Shown: one piece after another, positions 1 through 6,610 of the stretch
How positions within the stretch are numbered: position 1 is the stretch's first letter
Layout of the letters: the number at the start of each line of letters is the position of its first letter
Assembly: GCA_035525785.1 (NCBI GenBank)
Contig: DATLDQ010000155.1
Location: 1-17,726, forward strand
Length of the DNA: 17,726 bases
Origin: CADEED01 sp035525785
GTDB lineage: Bacteria; Pseudomonadota; Gammaproteobacteria; Steroidobacterales; Steroidobacteraceae
Direction of reading: 5' to 3'
Notes under the pieces: generated by a model
What the model was told of the DNA's origin: nothing
Databases searched by the model: none
What the model saw: the letters and a program-made list of their open reading frames with translations, nothing else
Made by a program: the position numbers and the translations under genes

Positions 1-29
1 CCGGGTAGTTGCGGCGCTATGATCGGGCC

Positions 30-899
30 ATGCGCATCGCCTTGCTCTTCGTCGCTGGCCTATTCGCCGCAGCCGCTGCGGCGGAAGAATCGTCGGCCGC
101 TCGTGCCGCGAGGTACTACGCCGAAGGCCTCGAGCGCCCTCTGCAGCAACTGCGCGCCAGCGCCCAACTCTTGCAGGTGTGCATCGATCGACTGAAGCGC
201 GCCTGCGACGGGCAACAGCGCGAGTTGGCCGCGGACAGCAATGTCGTGCCGCTGCTCGATGCGTTCACGCTCTTTCCGCAACGCACCGCGAGCGACCCGG
301 CAGCCGGTGTGACCCGGGCGCGCGATCTCAAGTCCCGGCTCGCGGCGACCGACGCCGCTTTCATGCGCGAAGTCGCGGACTACGACCTCACGCTGTTCGC
401 GCGATACGGCGCGACGCTGCGCGCCTGTCCGCTCGAGGAACGCGCGACTGAATACCTCGAATCACTCGCGGCACTGGTCGAGCTGCATCTCTCGGGTTTC
501 CAGGCGCTCGATGCCGCCGCCACCGCCGAGGCCACGGAAACATACACTCGCCGGGAGAACGAACTCGCGAGCCGGCTGCGCGCCGGCAGCCACGAAGACT
601 GCGTTGCCGCACGCACGCTCGGTGAGGACCTCATGCGCCTCATGGATTCCAAGCTCCAGCCCTGGAATGTCGGCGATCCCGATGCGGACGACCCGGCACG
701 CGCTTTCGATTTCAACCAGCCGGTGAAACCGAAGGGAAAGGACCCGGTGCAGATCGCGCGCGAGCGTGAGCGCGCCGAGGCGGTGGCCAGGAATTTCGTC
801 ACGGTGGTGGCCACAGAGCTGCAGCTCACCGCGTTTCCCGAATCCGCGGCGCGTATCAAGGAGATCGCGGAGCGCGACGGCCTGCCGTCGCAAGACTGA
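30..899 (+). CDS. Exported protein of unknown function
   Basis: I do not recognise a family. The ATG at 30 is preferred over an in-frame TTG at 9 because it places a typical signal peptide at the very N-terminus: a hydrophobic stretch of about residues 3-17 followed by an Ala-rich cleavage region near residues 16-19. The mature part is about 270 residues, polar, rich in Ala, Arg, Glu and Leu, and looks mostly helical. It has four cysteines (51, 59, 133, 191), which could form two disulfides in the periplasm. A Pro/Lys/Gly-rich linker lies near 231-239, before a charged helix at about 240-260. No lipobox, metal motif or catalytic signature is visible. No Shine-Dalgarno is evident, and only 29 bases lie upstream, so its operon context is unknown. 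Its 3' end overlaps the convergent gene at 856-1260 by 44 bp. Confidence 0.75.
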   Translation: MRIALLFVAGLFAAAAAAEESSAARAARYYAEGLERPLQQLRASAQLLQVCIDRLKRACDGQQRELAADSNVVPLLDAFTLFPQRTASDPAAGVTRARDLKSRLAATDAAFMREVADYDLTLFARYGATLRACPLEERATEYLESLAALVELHLSGFQALDAAATAEATETYTRRENELASRLRAGSHEDCVAARTLGEDLMRLMDSKLQPWNVGDPDADDPARAFDFNQPVKPKGKDPVQIARERERAEAVARNFVTVVATELQLTAFPESAARIKEIAERDGLPSQD

Positions 900-1260
900 G
901 CGTCAGCACCACGAAGGTGGCGCAGGCGGTCAGTCCCACCGCGTTCTCGTGCAGGCTGGGCGAGAACACCAGCACGAAACCTTTTCCTTTGATGAGCTGC
1001 GAAAAGCTCGATACGCAGAATGGCATGAGGAAGAGCCGCAGAACCGTCCACCGGTCGGGCGGCGGCCTGCCCGGCTCGCGCACCGATAGATAGAGCGCGA
1101 TGCCGATGATGGCGCTGATGCCGAGCGCGTTGAGCCAGATGCCGGCGGTGGGATCGAAGTGCTGGACGACGGTGGCCAGGTACCAGATCAGGAAGCACCA
1201 GAGCACGATCTTGCCGGCGGAGAGTCCGCCGAAATACCGGATCACGGGTGTCGCGATCAA
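856..1260 (-). CDS. Small four-segment membrane protein downstream of lipAB
   Basis: This is a 134-residue protein with four hydrophobic segments at about residues 15-33, 42-61, 73-90 and 107-126, so it is likely an inner-membrane protein. I do not recognise a named family and assign no function. Aromatic and charged positions sit between the segments (RYFGG near the N-terminus, WYLATVVQHFDP in the first loop, KGKGF at 91-95), which is unlike the translation of random GC-rich DNA. The start chosen is TTG at 1260, which overlaps the TGA stop of the lipA-lipB frame as TTGA. This implies translational coupling. A GTG at 1245 is an alternative that would give MIRYFGG at the N-terminus. No Shine-Dalgarno is clear for either. 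The gene ends the long leftward gene string and overlaps the exported-protein gene tail to tail. Confidence 0.65.
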   Translation of the reverse strand: MIATPVIRYFGGLSAGKIVLWCFLIWYLATVVQHFDPTAGIWLNALGISAIIGIALYLSVREPGRPPPDRWTVLRLFLMPFCVSSFSQLIKGKGFVLVFSPSLHENAVGLTACATFVVLTLSLATAGRRAPRSP

Positions 1261-2906
1261 CCGGCGGCGCGCGCTTTGGAGTTGCGCTCGCGAAGCTCGG
1301 CCAACGCACGCTGCAGGAAAGGCGCGAACGCCTTGCCCACGTCCTCCACCGTCGCACCCGGCTGCCCGAGCGACGCGAGCTGCGTCATCTGCAGCCCGGC
1401 GTAACCGCAGGGATTGATGCGTTGGAAGGGCTCGAGATCCATGTTCACGTTGAACGCGAGCCCGTGGTAGCTGGCGCCGCGGCGGATGCGGATACCGACG
1501 CTGCCGATCTTCTCGCCCTGCACGTACACGCCGGGCGCGCCCTGCTTCGTGGCGGCCTCGATGCCAAGGCTGGCGCAATACTCGATGACCGCGGTTTCCA
1601 TGGCGGTGACCAGATCACGCACGCCGAGACCCATGCGGCGGATGTCGATGAGTGGATAGACCACGAGCTGGCCGGGGCCGTGGTACGTGACCTGCCCGCC
1701 GCGATCGATCTTGACCACGGGAATGTCGCCGGCGGCGAGCACGTGGCCCGCGTCGGCGTTCAGACCCAGCGTGAACACCGGCGGATGCTCGAGCAGCCAG
1801 ATCTCGTCGGGCGTGTTGGCGTCGCGCGTGTCGGTGATGCGTTGCATCTCGCGCCACGTCGGCTCGTAGTCCACCCGACCCAACCACTTCACCGACGCCG
1901 TCGCTTCGACGGCGTTTTCCGAAGTGGGCCTCAGCCCCGAGACAGCCTGTTCGGCGCGATAGCTCGAACGCACCAGCGGGCCGGCGACGCACTCGCGGAA
2001 GCCCTTGGCCAACGCCCACTCGCGGTACTGCTCGAACTCGGCGGGCGTGACGAAGCGCTGCACGGGCAAGTGATGCACGGTGGGACGCAGGTACTGGCCG
2101 AGCGTCAGCAGATCGACGTCGATCGCGCGCAGATCGTCCATGGTCTGCGCGATCTCGGCGTCGGTTTCGCCGAGCCCGAGCATGAGGCTGGTCTTGGTGA
2201 GTACCGAGGGCTTGTATTTCTTCGCGTGCTCGAGCACGGCCAGCGTCTGCTCATACGATGCGCGCGGATCGCGCACCGGGTGAGTCAATCGCTTCACGGT
2301 CTCGACGTTCTGCGCGAACACCTCGAGACCTGAATCGACCACGGTCTCGACATCGGCCAGCACGCCCTGGAAGTCGGGCGTGAGCGCCTCCACCGCCACG
2401 TGCGGCGTGCGCCGCTTGATGGCCCGGATGGCATCGGCATAGTGCTTCGCGCCGCCATCGGGTAAGTCATCACGATTCACCGAAGTCAGCACGATGTACT
2501 TGAGCTTCATGAGCTCGACGCTGCGCGCGGTGTTCTCGGGTTCTTCGGCGTCGAGCCAGCCACGCGGGTTGCCGGTGTCCACCGAGCAGAACCGGCACGC
2601 GCGCGTACACACGGCGCCCATCAGCATGATGGTGGCGGTGCCGGCATTCCAGCACTCGCCGATGTTCGGACACTTGGCCTCCTCGCAAACCGTCGCGAGC
2701 CGGTGCTCGTGCACGATGCTGCGCGTCGCTCCGAAGCCCGCGCCCACCGGCAGCTGCGCGCGAATCCACGCAGGCTTGCGGCCGGTCGGCGCGGCCTCGG
2801 CGCCGCGGGGCTTCTGGCCATCCTTGATGGCCGTGAAACCCTGCGGCGTCACGTACTTTTCGCCGCTACGGACGACGACGACGGATATGTCCTTGAGCGA
2901 AGCCAT
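1257..2906 (-). CDS. lipA-lipB: Bifunctional lipoyl synthase / octanoyltransferase (LipA-LipB fusion)
   Basis: One uninterrupted 549-residue frame carries both enzymes of lipoate assembly. Residues about 1-320 are lipoyl synthase, a radical-SAM enzyme that inserts two sulfurs into octanoyl-carrier domains. It has the auxiliary-cluster motif CX4CX5C (C74, C79, C85), the SAM-cluster motif CX3CX2C (C100, C104, C107) and the family's terminal RSSY (313-316). Residues about 338-549 are octanoyl-ACP:protein octanoyltransferase, with LLEHPPVFTLG (371-381), RGGQVTYHGPGQ (402-413), catalytic Lys466 in GEKIGS, and acyl-accepting Cys500 in NPCGY. The intervening ~20 residues contain no stop. LipA normally ends just after RSSY and LipB is normally a separate protein of about 210 residues, so both domains are full length. 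A GTG at codon 339 could initiate LipB alone, but no good Shine-Dalgarno precedes it. The upstream neighbour is a DUF945 gene 14 bp away. Confidence 0.93.
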   Translation of the reverse strand: MASLKDISVVVVRSGEKYVTPQGFTAIKDGQKPRGAEAAPTGRKPAWIRAQLPVGAGFGATRSIVHEHRLATVCEEAKCPNIGECWNAGTATIMLMGAVCTRACRFCSVDTGNPRGWLDAEEPENTARSVELMKLKYIVLTSVNRDDLPDGGAKHYADAIRAIKRRTPHVAVEALTPDFQGVLADVETVVDSGLEVFAQNVETVKRLTHPVRDPRASYEQTLAVLEHAKKYKPSVLTKTSLMLGLGETDAEIAQTMDDLRAIDVDLLTLGQYLRPTVHHLPVQRFVTPAEFEQYREWALAKGFRECVAGPLVRSSYRAEQAVSGLRPTSENAVEATASVKWLGRVDYEPTWREMQRITDTRDANTPDEIWLLEHPPVFTLGLNADAGHVLAAGDIPVVKIDRGGQVTYHGPGQLVVYPLIDIRRMGLGVRDLVTAMETAVIEYCASLGIEAATKQGAPGVYVQGEKIGSVGIRIRRGASYHGLAFNVNMDLEPFQRINPCGYAGLQMTQLASLGQPGATVEDVGKAFAPFLQRALAELRERNSKARAAG

Positions 2907-2920
2907 GCGAGGGACGGATT

Positions 2921-4519
2921 CTACTCCTGCGGTGTGGTGCCCGAGTCTTCCCCGGCTCCGTCACTCACGGCGCCGGGCGGCGGACCGCCAAGCCCCGGAA
3001 TCGCCTGGGGTTTGCCGTTGATCAAGAGTTCTCCTGCCTTGAAAGTGATGTGGCAGACCAGCTTGTCGCCATCGCGCTTGGCATAGCCCGAGTCGATGGC
3101 CCCACCCGCCATGGTGGCGCCGTTCGGGATCTTCTCAAGCACCTTCTGCGCGGCTTCGATGGTGATGTCCGCGTCCACCTTGCCGATCAGCGCCATGCCG
3201 CCCGGGGCACTGAAGTCTTCCGGGGTCGCGCCCACGAACTTGATGACGCCCCTGGCGACGATCTCGCCTTCCGGAGTCACGAGACCGATGCGGTCGATAC
3301 CGAACTCGGGGTCGTGCTGCAGCAGCTCGCCCACGTGTTCCTTCATGGGCCCGAATACCGCCTGCTCGACCTTGGAAGGGTCGGTCAGCGACATCGTGTA
3401 GCCGGCCTTAACGCCGGTCATGATCTTCTCGAGCGTCGGCGCATGCAGATGACGCAGCGAGAAGTCGTAGTTGATTTCCTTGACCTCGAGGTTGATCTTC
3501 TTGAGATCGTCACTCTGCACCGCGCCCGTGCCGAACTTCGCCGCCATGTTGACGAAGTCATCCTTGGTCTTCTGGTCGACGATGTAGTGCGCATCCTGCA
3601 GCACCACCGATTCGGTGCCGCCCTTGCCCTCGATCTTCACTTCCTTGACCTGGATCGCGAAATCGCCGTCATAGAGATCGCCGCGGACGCGCTTGCCCTC
3701 GCCGTCGAGGCTCAGGTCCTGCAACGTGAAGTGCGTGCCGTCCCCGCTGTCGCGGACCTCGATCCGCGGCAGCCCGCCGCCGATGTCATAACTGTCCGCG
3801 TTGCGCGAGAAGCCCACCGACATCTTGAAGGTGTCGTAGGTGAAGTCGACGTTCTTGTTCTTGACGTTGAGCTTGCGGCCCTCGGACTTGAACGTGGTCG
3901 TGCCACCGCCGAAGAAACCCACGCGCGTACGCATCTCGAAAGCCGGCTTCGCGGTGCCGAACACCTCCTCGATCTTCTTGCTCACTTCGTCGCTGAGCTC
4001 GACGTGCGTGTCGACACGCGCGAGACCGACGCCGGCGGCGCCGAGCACGGGACCGTGCAGCACGTCGTTGCGCACGGTGAAGCGGAAGCCCTTGGCGGCT
4101 TCGGCCATCGCGCGCCCCGCGGCTGCGGCATCGTCCGAACCGGCGTCGCCGGCCGAGTCCTCGGCGGCGGCAGCCGCCTCTTCCGGCGCGGCTTCTTCCT
4201 GGTCGGCCACCGGGGTCATCTGCGTGCCTTCGGCGTCCATGGCCGCTGCGGCTTCGGCCTCTTCATTCGCGCCGACCTGGCCCTCGGCCTGGTCGCCCAT
4301 GAGCTTGCCGAGCTCGTCGGAAAGCTCGAGCGTCACCGTCTGCGTGGACTTGAACCAGCCACCGCTCCAGGTGCGCTCGGTGATCTTGAAATACGGGACC
4401 TGCTCGACGAACTTGTCGAGGTCCGCGTTCAGCCGCTTCTCGGCGACTTTGCCTATGCCGAATGGCGCGACCAGCAGCACGGCTGCAAGCACCACCACGA
4501 TGATGACTAACTTCTTCAT
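2921..4519 (-). CDS. DUF945 / YdgA-family envelope protein
   Basis: The 532-residue protein has the YdgA (DUF945) pattern: a short basic start followed by a hydrophobic segment (residues 4-23) that acts as signal or anchor, then LNADLDKF and FKITERTWSGGWF, then a C-terminal half of repeated beta-strand segments. YdgA-type proteins are predicted inner-membrane-anchored periplasmic proteins; their biochemical role is unclear, so none is given. Between the anchor-proximal part and the conserved NDVLHGPV segment (151-158) lies an acidic, Ala/Glu-rich low-complexity stretch at about residues 78-142. This is probably a flexible insert. The ATG at 4519 is supported by a strong Shine-Dalgarno at 4523-4529. 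The gene sits between murU (17-bp gap) and lipA-lipB (14-bp gap) and is probably co-transcribed with them. Confidence 0.82.
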   Translation of the reverse strand: MKKLVIIVVVLAAVLLVAPFGIGKVAEKRLNADLDKFVEQVPYFKITERTWSGGWFKSTQTVTLELSDELGKLMGDQAEGQVGANEEAEAAAAMDAEGTQMTPVADQEEAAPEEAAAAAEDSAGDAGSDDAAAAGRAMAEAAKGFRFTVRNDVLHGPVLGAAGVGLARVDTHVELSDEVSKKIEEVFGTAKPAFEMRTRVGFFGGGTTTFKSEGRKLNVKNKNVDFTYDTFKMSVGFSRNADSYDIGGGLPRIEVRDSGDGTHFTLQDLSLDGEGKRVRGDLYDGDFAIQVKEVKIEGKGGTESVVLQDAHYIVDQKTKDDFVNMAAKFGTGAVQSDDLKKINLEVKEINYDFSLRHLHAPTLEKIMTGVKAGYTMSLTDPSKVEQAVFGPMKEHVGELLQHDPEFGIDRIGLVTPEGEIVARGVIKFVGATPEDFSAPGGMALIGKVDADITIEAAQKVLEKIPNGATMAGGAIDSGYAKRDGDKLVCHITFKAGELLINGKPQAIPGLGGPPPGAVSDGAGEDSGTTPQE

Positions 4520-4522
4520 GAG

Positions 4523-4529
4523 ACCTCCC
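4523..4529 (-). promoter_or_regulatory. Shine-Dalgarno of the DUF945 gene
   Basis: On the minus strand the bases read GGGAGGT, ending three bases before the ATG at 4519. This is the clearest ribosome-binding site on the left half of the window and fixes the DUF945 start. It contrasts with lipA-lipB and murU, whose starts show no obvious equivalent. Confidence 0.65.
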
Positions 4530-4536
4530 GGAAAAC

Positions 4537-5211
4537 CTATTCGTGTCGTGACAACTCGGCGTCGAGCGCGGCGAGCCGCTCGGGGGTGCCGATGTCGTAC
4601 CAGCGGCCCTGGTGCAATTCACCGCTCAATGCTCGCTGTGCGATCGCCCGACGCAGCAGCGGCAGCAATGGAAACTTGCCAGGCGTACAGCCCGCGAAAA
4701 ACTCTGGCCGGTATATGCCGACGCCCGAGTATGTGTGTCGCAATCCCTCGCCTTCTGACACCGCGCCACCTTCGAGGACGAAGTCCCCGCGCGGATGCTG
4801 GGGTGGGTTCCGCACCAGTACCAGGTGCGCCAGCGAGCCCGCCGGCGGATCGCGGTTCAGCGCGCCCAGGTCGACGTCAGTCCAGACGTCCCCGTTGACC
4901 AGCAGGAAGGGCGCCGATCCTAACAGCGGCAGCGCCTTGAAGATGCCCCCGCCGGTTTCCAGGGCCTCGGGTCGTTCGTGGCTGTACGTTATGGCAAGCC
5001 CGTACTGCCCGCCCGAGCCGATCGTCGCCGGGATCATGTCACCTAACCAGGCGGTATTGACGACCACTTCGCGGAAACCGCCCGCCGCCAGTCGTTCCAG
5101 GTGGTATTCGATGAGGCGCTTGCCGCCCACGCGCAGCAAGGGCTTGGGCTCGGCATCCGTGAGCGGGCGCATGCGTTCGCCGCGCCCCGCGGCGAGGACC
5201 ATGGCCCTCAT
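4537..5211 (-). CDS. murU: N-acetylmuramate alpha-1-phosphate uridylyltransferase
   Basis: The 224-residue protein is a nucleotidyltransferase of the sugar-1-phosphate type. The N-terminal signature LAAGRGERMRPLTD (6-19) followed by EPKPLL (21-26) binds the nucleotide. NGDVWTD (106-112) supplies the metal-binding Asp, and WYDIGTPERL lies near the C-terminus. Its length fits MurU rather than the longer GlmU, and it lies 10 bp after amgK, the order known from Pseudomonas. There MurU converts MurNAc-1-phosphate and UTP to UDP-MurNAc, letting recycled MurNAc re-enter peptidoglycan synthesis without the de novo route that fosfomycin inhibits. The ATG at 5211 gives MRAMVLAAG, the usual N-terminus for this family. 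A GalU- or RfbA-like role is possible on sequence alone, but the neighbour makes MurU far more likely. Confidence 0.88.
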   Translation of the reverse strand: MRAMVLAAGRGERMRPLTDAEPKPLLRVGGKRLIEYHLERLAAGGFREVVVNTAWLGDMIPATIGSGGQYGLAITYSHERPEALETGGGIFKALPLLGSAPFLLVNGDVWTDVDLGALNRDPPAGSLAHLVLVRNPPQHPRGDFVLEGGAVSEGEGLRHTYSGVGIYRPEFFAGCTPGKFPLLPLLRRAIAQRALSGELHQGRWYDIGTPERLAALDAELSRHE

Positions 5212-5221
5212 CTACGGGCCC

Positions 5222-6589
5222 TCATTTATGTTTCCGCCGCGTCTTGGGCCGCGTTTTGCGCGCGAATTTCCGCTTTGTCGCGGAGCTTCGCTTCGTTGCG
5301 GGCTTGCGCTTGCTTGCAGACTTCAGCCTTCTGGCTGCCGTGCTCGACTTTGAGGGCTTGCGTGTCTTCGCGGGCCTGCGCTTCTTCGCCGGCCTGCTCC
5401 GTTTCACAGGCTTGCGTTTTTTCACAGGCTTGCGCTTCATCGCGGGGCTGCGCTTCTTCACGAGCTTCGTCTTCGCCTTCCGCTTCTTCTTCCGCGCGCG
5501 CTCGGCCGCGGCCGCTGCCTTCAGCGCCGCCTTCTCCTTCTGCCGCGCATTGGCGTCCGGCAGCCGCGTCGCCACGCCCGACTCGAGCCAGCGTCCGAAC
5601 TCCACGAGCTCCGGATATCGCCTGCAGGCGTCGAGCACATAGCTCATGACCAGGGGAAGGTCGTCGAGGTAGCCGATCTTGCCGTCGCGGTGCCAGAGGC
5701 GCGCAAAGATGCCGAGCACCTTGATGTGCCGCTGCACGCCGATGAAATCGAACCAGCGCAGGAACTGGTATTCGCTGTCGCCGACATTCGCGCCCAGGCC
5801 CCCGAGAACGCGGCGATAGCCCTTTACCCAGCGCTCCACGCGTTCGCGCGACCAGCTGATGTAGCAATCCTTGAGCAGCGACACCAGGTCGTAGCCGACG
5901 GGTCCGCGCAGTGCGTCCTGGAAATCGATGACGCCGGGGCCGCCCCCTTTCGGGAGAACCATGAGGTTGCGCGAATGGAAATCGCGATGCACGAACACCT
6001 GCGGCTGGATCTGCGCCTCGTTGATGAGCACCTCGTTGAAGACGGTGACCATGGCCCGCTCCTCGGGCGTGAGCTCGAGGCCGAGGTGCTTGCGCAGGAA
6101 CCACTCGGGCATGAGGTTGAGCTCGCGCTCGAGCGGCTCGCGATCGTAGGGCGCGAGCTGCTGCGAGGCGCGCAGGCCGCGCACCTGGATGTTGGCAAGC
6201 GTGGTGAGCGCGTCGCCATAGAGCTTGTCCACGCCACGCCCGGTCCGCAGAACGGACAGGTATTGCATGTCGCCCAGGTCTTCCATGACGACGAATCCTC
6301 GTCGCGCGTCATGGGCATGCACGTGAGGCACATGCACGCCAGCCTGTTCGAGAAGGTCGGTCACCTTGAGATAGGGCTGGATGTCCTCCTTGCCGGGAGG
6401 CGCGTCCATCACGATGAGCGAGTCGGCCTTGGGCGCCCAGGCGGCGGGGTCGACGTCACCTCTCGACACCCGGAAGTAGCGTCGGAAACTGGCGTCAGCC
6501 GATGCCACCGTGATTCGGCCGATGCGCCATTCGAGGTCTTGCGTCAGCCAGGAGTGAATGAGGGAGAGTCGCGCGTCGTTCTTGAGCAT
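5222..6589 (-). CDS. amgK: N-acetylmuramate/N-acetylglucosamine anomeric kinase AmgK with a long basic repeat tail
   Basis: Residues about 1-345 form an aminoglycoside-phosphotransferase-fold kinase: DASFRRYFR (32-40), the hinge-like VVMEDLGDMQYL (100-111), the catalytic loop HRDFHSRN (201-208) and the metal-binding IDFQDA (221-226). In Pseudomonas, AmgK phosphorylates MurNAc at C1 to feed MurU, which is the next gene here. That kinase is about 340 residues long. This one continues for roughly 105 more residues (350-455) that are almost entirely Lys, Arg, Pro, Ala, Ser and Thr. The tail contains a run of six-residue units of the type KRKPVK (379-414) and three looser units at 427-444. It resembles the basic tails of AlgP-like or histone-H1-like proteins and may bind nucleic acid or another polyanion; that is inference. 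The start is the ATG at 6589, 21 bp from the divergent lptD start. Confidence 0.9.
   Translation of the reverse strand: MLKNDARLSLIHSWLTQDLEWRIGRITVASADASFRRYFRVSRGDVDPAAWAPKADSLIVMDAPPGKEDIQPYLKVTDLLEQAGVHVPHVHAHDARRGFVVMEDLGDMQYLSVLRTGRGVDKLYGDALTTLANIQVRGLRASQQLAPYDREPLERELNLMPEWFLRKHLGLELTPEERAMVTVFNEVLINEAQIQPQVFVHRDFHSRNLMVLPKGGGPGVIDFQDALRGPVGYDLVSLLKDCYISWSRERVERWVKGYRRVLGGLGANVGDSEYQFLRWFDFIGVQRHIKVLGIFARLWHRDGKIGYLDDLPLVMSYVLDACRRYPELVEFGRWLESGVATRLPDANARQKEKAALKAAAAAERARKKKRKAKTKLVKKRSPAMKRKPVKKRKPVKRSRPAKKRRPAKTRKPSKSSTAARRLKSASKRKPATKRSSATKRKFARKTRPKTRRKHK
5348..5462 (-). repeat. In-frame 18-bp tandem repeats in the amgK tail
   Basis: On the plus strand six degenerate 18-bp units begin at 5355, 5373, 5391, 5409, 5427 and 5445, each opening with GGCTTG, GGCCTG or GGGCTG and mostly ending in TTCRCR or a close variant. 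On the coding strand they give the hexapeptides KRSPAM, KRKPVK, KRKPVK, RSRPAK, KRRPAK and TRKPSK. Being a multiple of three, unit gain or loss would keep the frame, so length polymorphism is plausible. Three weaker hexapeptide units follow toward the C-terminus (residues 427-444, about 5258-5311). Confidence 0.8.
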
Positions 6590-6596
6590 TTACATA

Positions 6597-6604
6597 AGTA
6601 TAGT
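6597..6604. promoter_or_regulatory. Overlapping divergent -10-like elements between amgK and lptD
   Basis: The 21-bp gap between the two start codons holds a short AT-rich block. On the plus strand TATAGT occupies 6599-6604; on the minus strand TATACT occupies 6602-6597; the TATA core is shared. If the last T of each is position -7, transcription would begin at 6611, the A of the lptD ATG, and at 6590, one base before the amgK ATG. No convincing -35 or extended -10 is visible on either side, so this is a candidate only. Confidence 0.35.
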
Positions 6605-6610
6605 GCGCGG

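Noticed and set aside
3050..4510. A long plus-strand open frame of 486 codons opposite the DUF945 gene
   Set aside because: Its translation is rich in Arg, His, Leu and Val with no motif, as expected for the antisense of a GC-rich gene. The minus-strand protein has a membrane anchor, a ribosome-binding site and family signatures.
2921..5541. Charge complementarity between the acidic DUF945 insert and the basic AmgK tail, as if partners
   Set aside because: DUF945 is predicted to be on the periplasmic side of the membrane while AmgK lacks any export signal, so they should not meet.
5244..5642. A hydrophobic, Phe/Leu-rich plus-strand frame opposite the amgK tail, with apparent membrane segments
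   Set aside because: Its repeating GLRFF pattern is only the reverse complement of the Lys/Arg/Pro repeat codons, and the tail continues the amgK frame.
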